Shown in pieces: positions 52,077 through 63,878 of a stretch of 64,000 nt of DNA. The notes beneath the pieces were generated by a model. That model saw only the letters and a list, made by a program, of their open reading frames with translations. It did no database searches and was not told where the DNA came from. Origin of the DNA: Lyophyllum atratum (taxonomy: Eukaryota; Basidiomycota; Agaricomycetes; Agaricales; Lyophyllaceae); NCBI GenBank assembly GCA_014905825.1, contig JACGCN010000022.1:558001-622000 (forward strand), given 5' to 3'. The first letter of the stretch is position 1. Each line of letters begins with the position of its first letter. A program made the translations under genes and the position numbers.

Positions 52077-53660
52077 CTGTACCGGTGCGTCTTCTCGAGT
52101 TTGGCTTCTGCTGTTCCAGGGTCTAACCTCATTTCGCTTTCAGGGCGGGGTTCCGGCTCGCCACTTGGGCTACTTGTCCTGGGTGCGCGCCGGACAGCGC
52201 GATAGCAGCTTGAAACGCTGCCGTTGGTTGACATGCTTCCCGCAGCTGCAGGCGAGAAGAGGTCTTGCTTCTCGTGAAGCGTTCAGGCGTGGCGAACATC
52301 GCTCGAGTAACCTGGTACTTCGCCTTTACTCATCAATCATACTCATGATCTTGATCTCCTCGCCGTAGATTTCCTCGTACCTATCTCTACTATATTCGTC
52401 CACACTCCGGCGACCCGTAGTCATCGTACCACTTCCAACTGGAACACCCCAAATCAAAACTACCTCGTAGACAAGGTACCAGCGGTGGACGTGTGCTGTT
52501 GTATCCACCTACGACTTTTTGCGTGTCCGAATAAACATTCTGCTATGTTTGCAGTCGGGGGCCTCATCTCCAGCAGGAGAATCCCCTCATGTTTTGACAC
52601 CTATCCGGCTACATAGGATGGCCGTCCTGGGTACTCAAGCTGCAAGCTTCAAGGCCGGTCAGAATTAATATGTATCGATTAACGTACTTCTCGAGTTCGG
52701 CTTCTCCTGTTCGGGGTCCTGAATCTCATTTTGCTTTCAGGGCAGAAGTTCCGGCTCGCCACTTGGGCTACTTATTCTGGATTGCCCGTCAAACAGCGCG
52801 ATAGCAGATTGGGACGCTACCGTCGGTCGACATGCTTCCCGCAGCTGCAGGCGAGAAGTCGTCTTGCTTTCCGTGAGGCGTTCAGGCGCGAGGGACATCG
52901 CTCGAGTAATCTGGTACTTCGCCTTTACTCATCAAATCATACTCAGTATCCTGATCTAATCGCTGTAGATTATCTCAACTACCTCTACTACCTTCGTCCA
53001 CGCTCGCGGCGACCCGTAGTCATCTTACCGCTTCCAACTTGACATCCCAAATCAAAACTACCTCGTAGACAAGGGACGTGTGCTCCCGTATCCAGCCGGC
53101 CTCAAGCACACCAGGATCACGCGCAAACGAGAACCCGACGAACGGACCTTACACACACGCCCGCCGCCAGCGCGTCAGCGAGTTTTATACTGGGACAGTC
53201 CGCTTTCTATTCCCCTTTCTTTTCCTTTTCCTCTCTGTCTCTTATACGCCACGCTCAAATACTTATGATACTCACTCACTATGCCCCCTACTCCGACTCC
53301 ATTCTCGCATCAACCCGCTACACCGCGACGAACAATCTGCCGTACAGCGCGTACTTACCGAAAGACCTTTACTCTACTTTATTCTGAGGATAGTTAGCTA
53401 TCCGCGCTTCTTAGCTCCGTAGTGTAGCTTGCCGGCGGACGAAATTTGACTTCGTCATCATCTTGCAAATATCTAGCTACGACTTCTTGCGTGTCCTGTC
53501 TGCGACCCAATAAGCATCCTACTATGTTTCATTTCGAGCTCCTTGGTCCCTCATGTTTTGACACCTATCCGGCTATTAGAATATAGGATGGCCGCCCTGA
53601 ACACTCAAGCCTCAAGCTTCGAGGCCGGTCAGAATTAACATGTATCGATTAAGTGATCCC
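52077..53660. repeat. two-copy ~600-bp direct duplication, second copy interrupted
   Basis: Copy 1 is ~52077-52684 and copy 2 ~52684-53660. Landmarks catgcttcccgcagctgcag (52232 and 52831), cgacccgtagtcat, and tcatgttttgacacctatcc (~52589 and ~53553) recur in the same order. In copy 2 about 375 bp (~53100-53470) of unrelated sequence splits the unit. The copies differ at many positions, so the duplication is old. No coding frame is conserved between them. Confidence 0.85.
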
Positions 53661-54109
53661 AAACCAGAATGACACAGCGAGGTAGGTAGAGGTAGAGGTA
53701 GACTGAAAGAGAGAGACAGAGAGGGAGAGAGAAGTCCATTAATTAGTATAAGTAACAGTAATACCTGAACCGTGGTTGTGGTTGTAACTGTATGCGTACC
53801 GAAAGAACAGAAAACAGTGAATGCCACCAAGAGTACTAAGCCAGACAAGCGCCGTGAAGAGGTCAAAGGAAAGAAGAGGGGGAAAGGGAAAAAGATAAAG
53901 GTGGCATGGAGAGGGAGGGAGAGGGAGAGCGGAGAAAATATAATATACATAGTAACGCAGGACGAGGCCCACCACATATCATATAACAGTCGTATCATAG
54001 TACCGCACCATATCATAACATAACCAATCCATTACACAGGGCTCAGCCGAAAACCAAACCCTAAACCGCAAATAGGGGTGGGGGTCGGGGTCGGGGGCAC
54101 TTCCCAAGC
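53661..54109. other. intergenic with purine-rich simple sequence
   Basis: It contains gaggtaggtagaggtagaggta followed by GA-rich runs (~53690-53735) and another purine tract at ~53870-53940. It holds the 3' end of the minus-strand Ser/Pro-rich gene. No gene seen. Confidence 0.45.
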
Positions 54110-55327
54110 TCACGCGCCCGCAGTCCCATAAAGCACATCCAACCTCTCCGCCAACCCCCTCCCCAACCCCTCCCTCTCCCACTCCCCACCCACATCCTCC
54201 GGGCCAAGCACCGCACTATCTCTCTTCCCCCTCGTCGACCCCGCCCTACCAGGCGACCCAAACACATCCCCGGCCATGGTCATGGTGGTGTTGGTAGGCG
54301 ACATCGCGAACCCGCGGAGACTCGTTCCGGGGCTGGGGCTGGTGACGCCGGGGAGGTGGGGCGGGGGCTCGGAGGCGGAGGCGGCGGTGGTGAGGGAGGA
54401 GAGGGGGAGCGTGGATGTGGGGGTTGAGGTGAGGAGGTCGGCGTAGGAGATGAAGGAGAGGCGTTTGGAGGCGGCGTTGGCGTTTGGGTGTATGCTTGTG
54501 GCGGAGGAGGGAGAAGCGGGGTGAGAGGTGGAGGAGTAGGCGGGGGAGGAGGGGAGGGGTGGAAGGGGGGCGGAGGTGGTGGGGGGCGGGGATTGGGGGA
54601 CTTCGGGGCGGGTGGCATTGACACTTGGATCGGCGCCGGCCTCGGACTCGTCGGCGGAATAGACTGTCGAGCCCGTCTCGGACTCGTCGGCGACGGAGAA
54701 GTACGCAGACGTCGGCGTCACGATCGCCGGTGGGGCCGGGGATGCAGCATTGTTCGTCGTCGTCTGAATCAAAGGTGGAGGAGACCGGGCCGCACCCGGG
54801 GGCGACACTGCTAGACCCTGCTGCGCCTGCGCCTGCTGCTGTTGCGGGATACTCAGCAAAAGACTGTTGCGGCCATGTGCAGTCAGGCTGCCAATGGTGG
54901 GACTTGGGCTGCGGCTCCTCAAGCTGCCGATGGGGCTTGCGAACCCGCTACCAGCGAAGGAACCCGAGTAGGATGCGGGGGTGATGATGGAGACGTCGTT
55001 GGCGTTCTCGATGGAGGCGAGGATGGCTGCGGCCGAGTCGAGGACGGAGGGCACGGAGTGTTCGATCTGTTCGGTGGTTTTGGAGCGGGGGATGCGGTGG
55101 GCGTTGGAGCTGGCGTGGAGGGTGGTGTGGGTCTGGGGCGAGGGCGGGGAGAGGGGCTCGATGTCGCGCTCGAATATGGCGCTGGAAGAAGAGTGCACGG
55201 ACGTCGGGGAAGAGGGGATGGAGGTGGGCGAGCGGGCAGGCGAGTGTGCACGCAGGTGCTGGGAATGACGCGGGGAGACGAGGGTCGGGTTGGACGTCAT
55301 GTGGCGGAGGTCGGTGGCTGCAGACAT
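54110..55327 (-). CDS. Ser/Pro-rich, probably disordered fungal protein
   Basis: About 405 residues from MSAATDLRHMTSNPTLVSPR; the frame is open 34 codons further upstream to another Met (55429). Most of the chain is Ser/Pro/Thr-rich low complexity. Conserved-looking islands are HSVPSVLDSAAAILASIENA, a TSAYFSVADESETGSTVYSADES segment (partly repeated Asp/Glu/Ser), SKRLSFISYADLLTSTP, and a C-terminal GGEWEREGLGRGLAERLDVL helix. The SKRLSFISYADLL island resembles a conserved motif in uncharacterised fungal proteins, from memory. Many S/T-P sites suggest regulation by phosphorylation. Function unknown. Confidence 0.6.
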   Translation of the reverse strand: MSAATDLRHMTSNPTLVSPRHSQHLRAHSPARSPTSIPSSPTSVHSSSSAIFERDIEPLSPPSPQTHTTLHASSNAHRIPRSKTTEQIEHSVPSVLDSAAAILASIENANDVSIITPASYSGSFAGSGFASPIGSLRSRSPSPTIGSLTAHGRNSLLLSIPQQQQAQAQQGLAVSPPGAARSPPPLIQTTTNNAASPAPPAIVTPTSAYFSVADESETGSTVYSADESEAGADPSVNATRPEVPQSPPPTTSAPLPPLPSSPAYSSTSHPASPSSATSIHPNANAASKRLSFISYADLLTSTPTSTLPLSSLTTAASASEPPPHLPGVTSPSPGTSLRGFAMSPTNTTMTMAGDVFGSPGRAGSTRGKRDSAVLGPEDVGGEWEREGLGRGLAERLDVLYGTAGA

Positions 55328-55429
55328 AGTGGAGGAGAGGTGATGGTAGTCGTAGTGGTGGTCCACTTTGTGTAATACCTTGTCGTCAAACTCCGTGTCA
55401 ACAACGGAGTCGGTGGCTGTGCCTCTCAC

Positions 55430-58016
55430 GTGCGGGCTAAGCGTTGCTTCATCCTGCTTCCACCGCCTTCTGCTCTTTTATCCCAGGTTTCTCCTTCATA
55501 TCAGCGGCGGCCCGCAAAGCACGCAACTGCGCTGAAGACATTGCTCAGGCTGTGGCAGTTTCCCTACCCATGACCATATCGACCCATGGCAATGGTGTGA
55601 TAATCAGCAGTGCATCCAACCCCCACGGATCATACCGATAGCCCTTTGTCTCGACCTCCGGATGCAGCCATCGCACGCAAGGGACGCGTCAATCTGCACG
55701 CTTTCGGCAGTGGATCACCAGACGTCCAAAAACACGATGACGTCATGCCTTGGCCTACACTCGTTCCGTTCATCCATTCTGTTCCCGACGTCGGTCGGCG
55801 GTTTCGAATCTCTCAACCTGACACATTCCAGTGAGACACCAATGAAACCACCGCCGGAGCATACTGACCGCTTTCCATGCGATAGTAGGGTGCTGTGGAA
55901 TCCGGATAAGCCCCTGCCATCTTCCCATGTCGTGTAACCCACAGCCCCACTTCACTCGTACGGAGGTCCTCTGCGAAGCCGCATCGCCATGTGTTCAATA
56001 CCCCGATCGCGAACGATTCTTTCACGAGTCACGCTGGCCCTGTTCCTTTGTTTCCGTTGGGTCACCAGATCGAGATGTTTTTCGTCCAACGTGACGCGCC
56101 TTCCCTTGGACATCGGGAGGTCGTTGAGTTAACGCGATGCCGCCGAAATATCCTTGAGCGACATCTCAGCTCCACCCAGCCTTCTTCCTTCTTCATCGAG
56201 GTCGACCGACCATCGCAACATCACACCCCTCTCATACCCGCCCTGTTTTAGTCATGAATGGGGTCCACATGACCCTCATCTACCCTGAAAATACACTCCC
56301 AAATCTTCACGAGGTCGAGAGTACAGAGCTGGATATAATCATACTGGATACGGGGCTGTCTACAGATCTGCTCGTGACATCATCGGGATATGCGCCGGGA
56401 TTGCGGGGGTTTCTTTTAGGTATGCTGGTACGATTATCGTGATGTGTGTTCTATGAGCCAGGAAAGTAATGTCTTGACAGGAACGGCCCTTGCTGCGTTC
56501 GTGCGTCCGGAACCTCCGCTCTGCCGCTCTTGATAAATGTCTTGTCTTCTATCATGTTCCGATCCAATCCAACCAGACCATATCCTCACCCTCAAGGAGA
56601 GATGACCACCGCTTATGGATCTTGGGCAGATAACTCGAATGCATCAGAGGAGGTTACGAAGAAACGTATACGTAGGGTGTATTCCGATTCCTTGTCTCGG
56701 TTTTCTCTTCGCTTCCGGTTATGCGTCAGAACTTTATGATGGTCTCAGGTTCTGCGCCTTCGCCTCAAGTCATTTATACATAGCCGCACGATATGGAGTT
56801 CTCGGAGAGGGTTACCACTGATCGTTCCTCGAGTTTTGGTGGGCAAGCGCCTTTGCAGTGAGTGCTTCATCAACGACCGATCCATGCGCGATATACATTG
56901 GATGAAGGCGGTAATCAAGCTCCAATATTGTCAATCGCGACGATACGGAAGTAACGACGTACCATTCTGATTTTAGGGCAACCGTACTCTTACCCGCACC
57001 TCCTATCGCTCGGTCAATCACCTCCATGACTCAGATGTATAGGAGGCTACCTGGGAACCACAGCACGAGCCAGAGGCACGTGAATAACGCGTATCCGCAC
57101 CACGACGGTGTTTCAACCTATCAGCAGATAGAGTCCCTGTTGGCTATACTGCAACGAATCATGGGGATGTGTGATAGGAGGCAGCGGAATTGAGACTTAA
57201 TAAAGCCGTCATTAGGACGGGTCTCGAACTCGAATGATACGTTCTGAGTCCGCACCAAGGCATAGTATGAGATTCCTTTGTGATGTTCTTTGACTAGGTT
57301 AGACGTGAAGCCCGAGACCGTGCTATGGGGACCTGGGTGTAAGGCATGTCAACCCCCCTCCGGGCAAGAGGCACAAGATATGACGCCTAGACCTCCGAGG
57401 CGTATGTCAATGGGTTGTAGTTGTAAAGGAGAAATGATCGGTTTGTGGAACGCTGGCCCTAGGTGACTCTGGAGCCAAGCCGAATGGCGATCTATGGTGT
57501 GAGCGAAAGGGGTGCCGTCAGACATGTTCAGTTCTGCACCTGTTTAACATGCGCTAGAAGGGATGGAAAGTGTAGCGGAACGATAACGAGAGGCTTGGAA
57601 TACTATTCTAGCCAGTTGATGATAGCTCGATTATCCTCGATAGGCCACCATCCAAGACTATCTAGACTTGATCTAGACCGTGCTGCCACCCCTCATACGA
57701 AAGAGCTGCCGAAAAATCAAGTGGAATCATGACTAGAAAACATTCGGATAGAGATAGCTCTCGGGTATAAAAGTCCGGGGGCATTTCACCTTCATGGGAG
57801 TTGGAAGGTGGGTCTCGGATACGGGCGAATGTCGATTTTGTCGTCGCGCTGTCGGCATCAAGACAAATGAAATATCAAGCGGAACCCTCACCATCATTTC
57901 TCCTTTCAGTTCGGACAGGACTTTCAACATCCCAGCTTCCACTCTGCTCGTGAATATCGAGTCAACAAAGGAGATTATAAGGGGTAGGTGAGGGATTGTC
58001 CCACCAAAAGTCAGGA
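55430..58016. other. long stretch without a supported gene
   Basis: Several frames of 60-90 codons occur on both strands without splice consistency or motifs. A minus-strand string GGAGKSTVALKS (~56960-57000) resembles a Walker A motif by chance composition; it is not followed by anything NTPase-like. A plus-strand 55-codon frame from 57026 is listed separately. A TATAAAAG at 57766-57773 precedes a 65-codon frame (57794-57991) by only 28 bp, too close for a normal leader. Confidence 0.4.
57026..57193 (+). CDS. small ORF or last exon, uncertain
   Basis: A 55-codon frame starts MTQMYRRLPGNHSTSQRHVN and ends with an amphipathic IESLLAILQRIMGMCDRR. It is open upstream to an acceptor-like tttag at ~56983, so it may be the last exon of a gene. 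No homologue known to me. Confidence 0.2.
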   Translation: MTQMYRRLPGNHSTSQRHVNNAYPHHDGVSTYQQIESLLAILQRIMGMCDRRQRN

Positions 58017-58022
58017 TATAAG
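58017..58022 (+). promoter_or_regulatory. TATA-like element of the carbonic anhydrase gene
   Basis: TATAAG lies 64 bp upstream of the carbonic anhydrase ATG, a usual distance for a short fungal leader. Confidence 0.45.
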
Positions 58023-58085
58023 CATGGTCTCCGAAAATAATCAGCAGCGGATCCTTCGCCTACCCTCCATCATCTCGCCACCCTA

Positions 58086-59061
58086 ATGCATCGTGTCCCA
58101 AATGGAATTCTTCTGCGCGCGCTTCTAGTCCTCCTCTGTGCTTTGCAGATGCTCGTCCCAGGATGTCTCGGTAAAGTCCTGAAAGGGAGCGAGAAAGCCA
58201 GTGTGATAGACACCGGCGACGCCCCGCCACTTCGCTACGACGTGCTTTCGCCATTTCCGTTTATCAGGCCGCGTGATGTACATCCCATAGACAATTTTAG
58301 CTACACGGGCGTTACGGGCCCCCTTGGCTGGGCAGGCCTGGACCCACAGAACAAGGCGTGCTCGACGTCCCGGATACAGTCGCCCATCAACCTCGATAGT
58401 TCTATCAAGCCGCCGCGAAGCCACCCGACCTTGAAGTTCGGGCGCGTGGAGAAGGCGGAGGTTGTGAATGTTGGGACGACGTTGAAGGTGTACCCGGAAG
58501 GTAGGACGACGACGTTTGAGGGGAAGGAATATGTCTTGAAGGAATTCCACTTCCATACACCGTCTGAGCATCGTATCGAGCTGGAGTACTTCCCCTTTGA
58601 AGTTCATTTCGTGCACAAGGCAGCTGGTACGTGTGCCCCCCTCCCAGGTAGTTTTCATGTCTCGTTGACAAAGTTGTTCATCTGTAGACAACACGTCGCT
58701 TGTGCTTGGGGCGTTGTTCGAACTGACTACCGACGGTTCGACGACGGATTTCCTGTTAGTCCAAGCCGCAAGCCTGAGTAAACTGCGCAAGCCTGGCAGC
58801 AACACCGAGACGGGTCCACTCGACCTCCGGTCCGTTGAGCACCTCTTCGAGTCGACACCGTTGTTCCACTACACAGGCTCCCTGACTACGCCCCCTTGCA
58901 CCGCTGGAATCATGTGGCTCGTCGCGAGGCAGAGGCTCCCACTCAATGTGCAGACGTTCCTCATGTTTAAGAAGGTGCTCAAGTTCAACTCGCGGTATAC
59001 CCAAAATACGTTGGGTAGGATGAACCTCATCGAGGTAGCGGCGAACGATTTGCCGAAATAA
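58086..59061 (+). CDS. secreted alpha-type carbonic anhydrase
   Basis: This zinc enzyme interconverts CO2 and bicarbonate outside the cell or in the secretory pathway. Exons 58086-58626 and 58688-59061 (61-nt intron, GTACGT...TGTAG) give about 304 residues. The N-terminus has a signal peptide (core LLRALLVLLCALQML). Alpha-CA marks: GPLGWAGLDPQNKAC, QSPINLD, the first two zinc histidines in FHFHTPSEH, the third in EVHFVHK just before the intron, and the late FHYTGSLTTPPC segment that lines the active site. The C-terminus is NDLPK. All key residues seen are present, so activity is likely. Alpha-CAs are patchy in fungi. The first ATG after the TATA-like element is used as start. Confidence 0.9.
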
Positions 59062-59695
59062 AGCAGACATGGTGTTGTTAAAAGCTGTCATTCGGTGCCA
59101 GCGAGTCTTTTCCGGGGGTTATTCGCAGTTATTGTCAAGACATTGTCTTGGGGTTCTTTTTCGTTTGTTTATGGATTTCATATTCGATTGGCTCAAGATT
59201 GGCTGCACGGGTAGAAGATTCGGAAACTGTTGTATTAGGAGGAATAATGGAACAATTTAGGCATCAGTTTGGAAAGAGACGAAAGCCATTGAAGTTGGAC
59301 GTGTGTATCCGACGGGTGGCAGAATGCGAGGGATATATGGAGGACCAACTCACCTGCGGATTTTCGAAGATGCGCGTTATGCGTGTACCGACGGGACTGG
59401 CGGGGCGATGACTTTGCCTTCGCACCCTGACATGTGTCGCTTTGGAATCCCCTCTTTCTCTTCGCCATATACAAGCCGTATAGGTTTCCCAACGCATATC
59501 AGTTGATGCCGTTTGGGCCGCAGGAAATGGAGGAGGATTCTTGATTTCATTCATTTGCTGGTCTCATTTCCGTGATTCATAGTTTAAATTACGATGCAGA
59601 GGTGGAAGGTGACAGTTAATAGATTTCTTTTGTCTATCTTCCCGCGGCAGAAGTTGTCGAAAGGCCTGGCCCGTCTGGGAGAAGTATATTGACAG
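59062..59695. other. intergenic between convergent genes
   Basis: About 630 bp between two convergent 3' ends. Frames of up to 96 codons on both strands overlap each other and lack motifs. No gene supported. Confidence 0.4.
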
Positions 59696-61204
59696 TCAGA
59701 CAACAAACGTCGATGGCGCCCCGATGGCAGGAGTTGAACCCGGGTTCGTGTCGCTGGCCTGCAGCTCTTCTACTTTACTCTCTGTGTCGCCGACATCTAT
59801 TCTGTCATCTGAACCCTCGTCCAAGAAATCTGCCAGTATCAGCGACCGCAACACCGTGGACGTATCGGCTAGAGTATATCTGGCAGTCTTCCGTAAACGA
59901 TTGGTTATTGTAACGAGTAGACGGTTCCATTGGGGGTACCGATTCGAGTTTAGCATATTCCATGTCCACTCGACGCCCCGTGGGTTGTCGGGATCTGGAA
60001 TCCAAAGATCATGTCTGCGAAGCCACTTCATTCCGTTTGAATCTAGGGTACAGAAGAAGCTAGATTAGCAACTGTAGACCATATTGATCGTTACACGTAC
60101 AAGGAAGAATACACTCGACTAACGAGGGACATGCCGCTCCCCATGCCGTGACGGTCGCAAAATCCTCATCCAAATTACTGTCGACGGTGTCTATCTTCTC
60201 GGCACCGATACAGTGGAGGTGAAGATGTAGGAGCGTCGAAAATCGAGATAGGAGTGCAGTGATGGCGTTCAAGTATTCCTGGGAAAAAGCAAGGTTATGG
60301 ACGTTCAGGCAATATAACGATCGTGAAACACACCTCGCTGGGGCGAGAATCCACGGCCAGGATATTGGTAATAATTAGAACATAGATATTCGGAAGCCAC
60401 ACCGATATGAGGTCGATCAAGTCTAAGTTCCAGCCACGCCTTCGACAGCTGACCAAATTAATGGTGTCGCCACTAGAGCGCTCGAGTGACCTGATGGCAT
60501 CTTGCGGCGTGCCGTCCACCGCTTCCCAGAAAATGAATGCTGCGCGGAGGGACGCGTCGGGAACCAAGGCGGATACGCCCTCGCTGTTTCCGATGAAATA
60601 TTGTAATTTTGGCAGAATGACTCGTGGAAGTACACTGCCCATGGATGAGGGAGTCAGAGCTTCGCTTGGTGCAGTTTGGAGATAAATTATTGTTGGATGG
60701 CGATTTAAGAATAAAATCAAGGAGTCCGTGAGAGCAAGATAGCATTCGAAGTGTCGGAGCGAATGAAACAGGGTGTTATTAAGGGTTTGAATATAGTTGG
60801 GATCGAGGACCATAAGCTTGAGCTCTTGCAGGTGTGGCAAATGTTCGAGGGCTGATCCAAGAATTGAGTAGAACGAAGCGAAATAATGGGAGTTGGTAGG
60901 CTCCGTAGGCCTTATATCTGCAAGTCAGTGGCGAGTATGAAGGCGAGGGGTATAACGCGCACGTATATATTATCGAAAATTGTCGAACTGCGGCGGCAGC
61001 TTCCTTCCTACGTGCCAAGGTACGGCAACACGCCACAACTGATGAAGGAGTATCCAGGCAAATAACGCGATAGACAGAAGCGACGGTTAAGGAGTGGAAA
61101 AGTTTCGAGACAAGACAGAGAGAGAGTTGGGTATCGAGGTCGATGATATCAGCGATTTCTGTCAGGAGCTCTAATGGAAGCTTCAGGACGGAGAGCTCGA
61201 GCAT
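59696..61204 (-). CDS. F-box-like protein
   Basis: I read four exons. The first starts MLELSVLKLPLELLTEIADI and contains a good F-box (LPLELLTEIADIIDLDTQLS, then CLVSKLFHSLTVASVYR). The others contain LEHLPHLQELKLMVLDPN, LRHFECYLALTDSLILFLNR, FSTLLHLHLHCIGAEKID and CPSLVECILP, a leucine-rich pattern suited to substrate binding, and a C-terminal region with WIPDPDNPRGVEWTWNML. The protein ends APSTFVV. It probably serves as substrate adaptor of an SCF ubiquitin ligase. The WIP(D/N)-type tail is common in mushroom F-box proteins. Inner splice sites are approximate; the first intron most likely uses an acceptor at ~60914. Confidence 0.7.
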
Positions 61205-62739
61205 GTTGAGCGCTCATGAGCCTCCTGCGGTATAAAACGGACTAGTGTCGTAGAAACGGAGATGTGATAATGGGGTGAGTGAAGTAAGAGGACGGACAAC
61301 TGTTACTGCTCTCAACTGCTTCTCACAACGCAACGCGGAGAACACGAGTTTGGGCTGATGCCGTGATCGCGCTTCGGTGCTCAGCGCCGGAAGCAGTGGA
61401 AGTCGCCGGGTGATAAGAAATATCGTAAGGAATCGCTGAGGACGAGAAACGACTGTGGGGAGCTTGTTGGGAAAGCTGTGGAGGAGACTCTCCTGGAACT
61501 GGCTGCAGCAATTGTTCAGATCTGAAGCGTCACGCCGTCGGTCACACCACCGTGTCCTGCATTACGCGATGCCATCCGTTGGCACGGGTCCGACTGCTGA
61601 TCCTGACAATCCGATAAGTAGGCTGACCTGACAGCTAGCCCGTTTTGTGCAATCGTTTGAGTCTCTGCAAATAGTCCAGATGCCAGCGAGGTATGATCTG
61701 CATTACAAGGGACGCCAAAGAAGGACTCCATCCATTCACTTGCCCGGTCTATGGTGTTGAACCCTTCGTCGTCACAAGGTCAGCTGGGTATCAGCGCTTC
61801 AAGCGGTGGGAAGCGTTGAGGTGCAACCGATTAAGTTGCTCCCACAGTGACCGATAGCTTCGAGTACTAACATAGGCAAATAAGTGGAATAATCGCCGAG
61901 AGCGTGACCTGTCGCGGCAACTTGTCCACTTCAGGCCCACAACTCAGTGGCATACGCTCGCGACTCGCTGGTCCCTATCACTTCGCATGGTGAGGGGAAG
62001 ACTCAACATACAAGTGTGAGAAACCGCTAAATTGAAAGCCACATCTTGCAGCCAGTTGATGACCTTCGAAAACAAGGACTTTTCATGCAAAATTCCGACG
62101 TATTTGAATTTCCCGCAAGTATCTACCAACTCCTCTCCTACTTCGAAGGCGATTGAATAGACCTATTCTCGTCCCCAAAGCGTGTACGCATTGAAGACTC
62201 CTCGAGGCTGAAGTTTGTTCCCTGGACGGGTGATACTTCTCACTGGATACTCATGCGTCATCAACCTCCAAGAGATTCACGAGGAAAGGAATCTTCTTGA
62301 AGCTAGCGCAGGCCAGAATATGTCTCCGAAGTCTGAAGCTCACTAGTGGAGGTGTACTTCTGACAGAACAGACATTCGTGGGGCAATTACCAGGGACAGA
62401 ATCGCCGACAATCAGCAACGATGGCATGATATGATATGGTACCCCACGGTCTATTTCGCGCTACAGATGCCATGTTCCAATATATTTGTTCATGTGCTAT
62501 GTCTTGCGGGAAACCTCCGCTCAAGGTTCGCGCGGAGATCACCTTCTGATGGCACAAGCCAATGCCGAGATACTACTTACAAAGAATCGAAGCATCGTCG
62601 ACTTGGACGTTGACATCGCCTCTCACATCCTTGGCATATCATAGCCTGCCATAGCTCCGAAAGATCCTCGCCAGTGACACCAGCAGATCCGAATTTCTCA
62701 AATCCTGGCACCCTACATCAGCCATCGACAACATTCGAT
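61205..62739. other. intergenic, no supported gene
   Basis: About 1.5 kb with only short frames (up to ~70 codons). It should hold the divergent promoters of the F-box gene (left) and the alpha/beta hydrolase (right). No repeats or RNA genes recognised. Confidence 0.4.
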
Positions 62740-63878
62740 ATGGCAACTAGCACGACCCTCAAGAGAGTCGAGGTGGATGGGATCAATGTCTTCTATCGTG
62801 AGGCTGGGCAGCATAACTCCTCCACCATACTGCTTCTTCACGGCTTCCCTTCCTCCTCATTTCAGTATCGGAACTTGATCCCAAAATTGGCGAGCACGCA
62901 CCATGTCATCGTGAGTACGGTATGCTACTGAGAATTTTGAGGCTGATTGCATTTAGGCTCCTGACCTTCCTGGGTTTGGGTTCACAGGTGAGTATAGGTA
63001 GTGCTCGGAAGAGTAACCTCGAATGATATCGTCCACCCTGTTCAGAAGTTCCTGCAGACCTGAAGTACGAATATACCTTCGATAACCTGGCAGCGACTAT
63101 CCTTGCGTTCACGAATATCTTAAACCTCGCAAAATTCGCGGTCTACATTTTCGACTATGGTGCACCCGTCGGGTTGAGGTCCGTATTAGCCAGCAGTACC
63201 CTAATTATACTTGTTCACTTACGAGTTCCGCCAGACTAGCCCTTGCACGCCCAGATGCTATCACGGGCATAATATCCCAGAATGGGAACGCCTTCGAAGC
63301 CGGGTTGAGCCCATTCTGGGATGGACTTCGCAAGTACTGGACCAATCCAACAGCCGAAAATGTCGCTCCACTGAAGGGGTTGATTCAGCTTGAAGGAACA
63401 AAATTCCAGGTTAGATACTTTCTTTCTTCGACTTCGTCCCAGTCGGTTGTTGATATATTTTCCGAAGTACGTTCATGGCGAGGCCAGCCCCGACGCTATA
63501 CCCCCGGAAACATACTATCTTGACCAAGCCCTGCTTGATCGACCAGGGAACGCTGAGATCCAGGTCATGCTATTCTATGACTGTACGTGATCGTCTCGAC
63601 TGCAGTTTCTCGTTTTGCTTATGGAAGGTATACCAGATCGTAAGAATTTAGAGTTATACCCCACGTTCCATGAATATTTCCGCACTCACCAGCCACCCGT
63701 CCTGGCCGTTTGGGGCAAGAACGACCCTGTTTTCATGCCGGCGGGTGCAGAGGCATTCAAGACGGTTCTTCCTAAGGCTGAGGTCTATCTTGTGGATGGA
63801 GGGCATTTTGCATTGGAGAATCATCTCGAGGAGATCCATGGCAAGATCTTGGAGTTCCTTTCGAAAAACGGAATCTAG
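62740..63878 (+). CDS. alpha/beta hydrolase, epoxide hydrolase/haloalkane dehalogenase-like
   Basis: About 290 residues from five or six exons, starting MATSTTLKRVEVDGINVFYR (ATG 62740). Oxyanion-hole motif HGFPSSSFQYRNL, then APDLPGFGFT, and a nucleophile elbow reading IFDYGAPVG, with Asp in the position of the usual Ser. An Asp nucleophile is the hallmark of soluble epoxide hydrolases and haloalkane dehalogenases, which form an ester with the substrate that water then cleaves. The acid is probably the Asp in WGKNDPVF and the base the His in VDGGHFALENH. A cap region contains WTNPTAENVAPLKG. The protein ends LEFLSKNGI and is complete. Substrate unknown; a role in detoxification or secondary metabolism is inference. 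Some inner exon limits near 63410-63600 are unsure. Confidence 0.8.

Noticed and set aside
56960..57000. Walker A-like GGAGKST on the minus strand
   Set aside because: Isolated in a 71-codon frame with no Walker B or family context.
57205..57245. Second tRNA B-box-like string (gagttcgagacc on the minus strand)
   Set aside because: Flanks do not fold into a cloverleaf and no A box is present.
59705..59790. tRNA-like T-arm (GGGTTCAACTCC on the minus strand)
   Set aside because: No matching acceptor or anticodon arms at the right distance, and the bases lie inside the coding end of the F-box gene.
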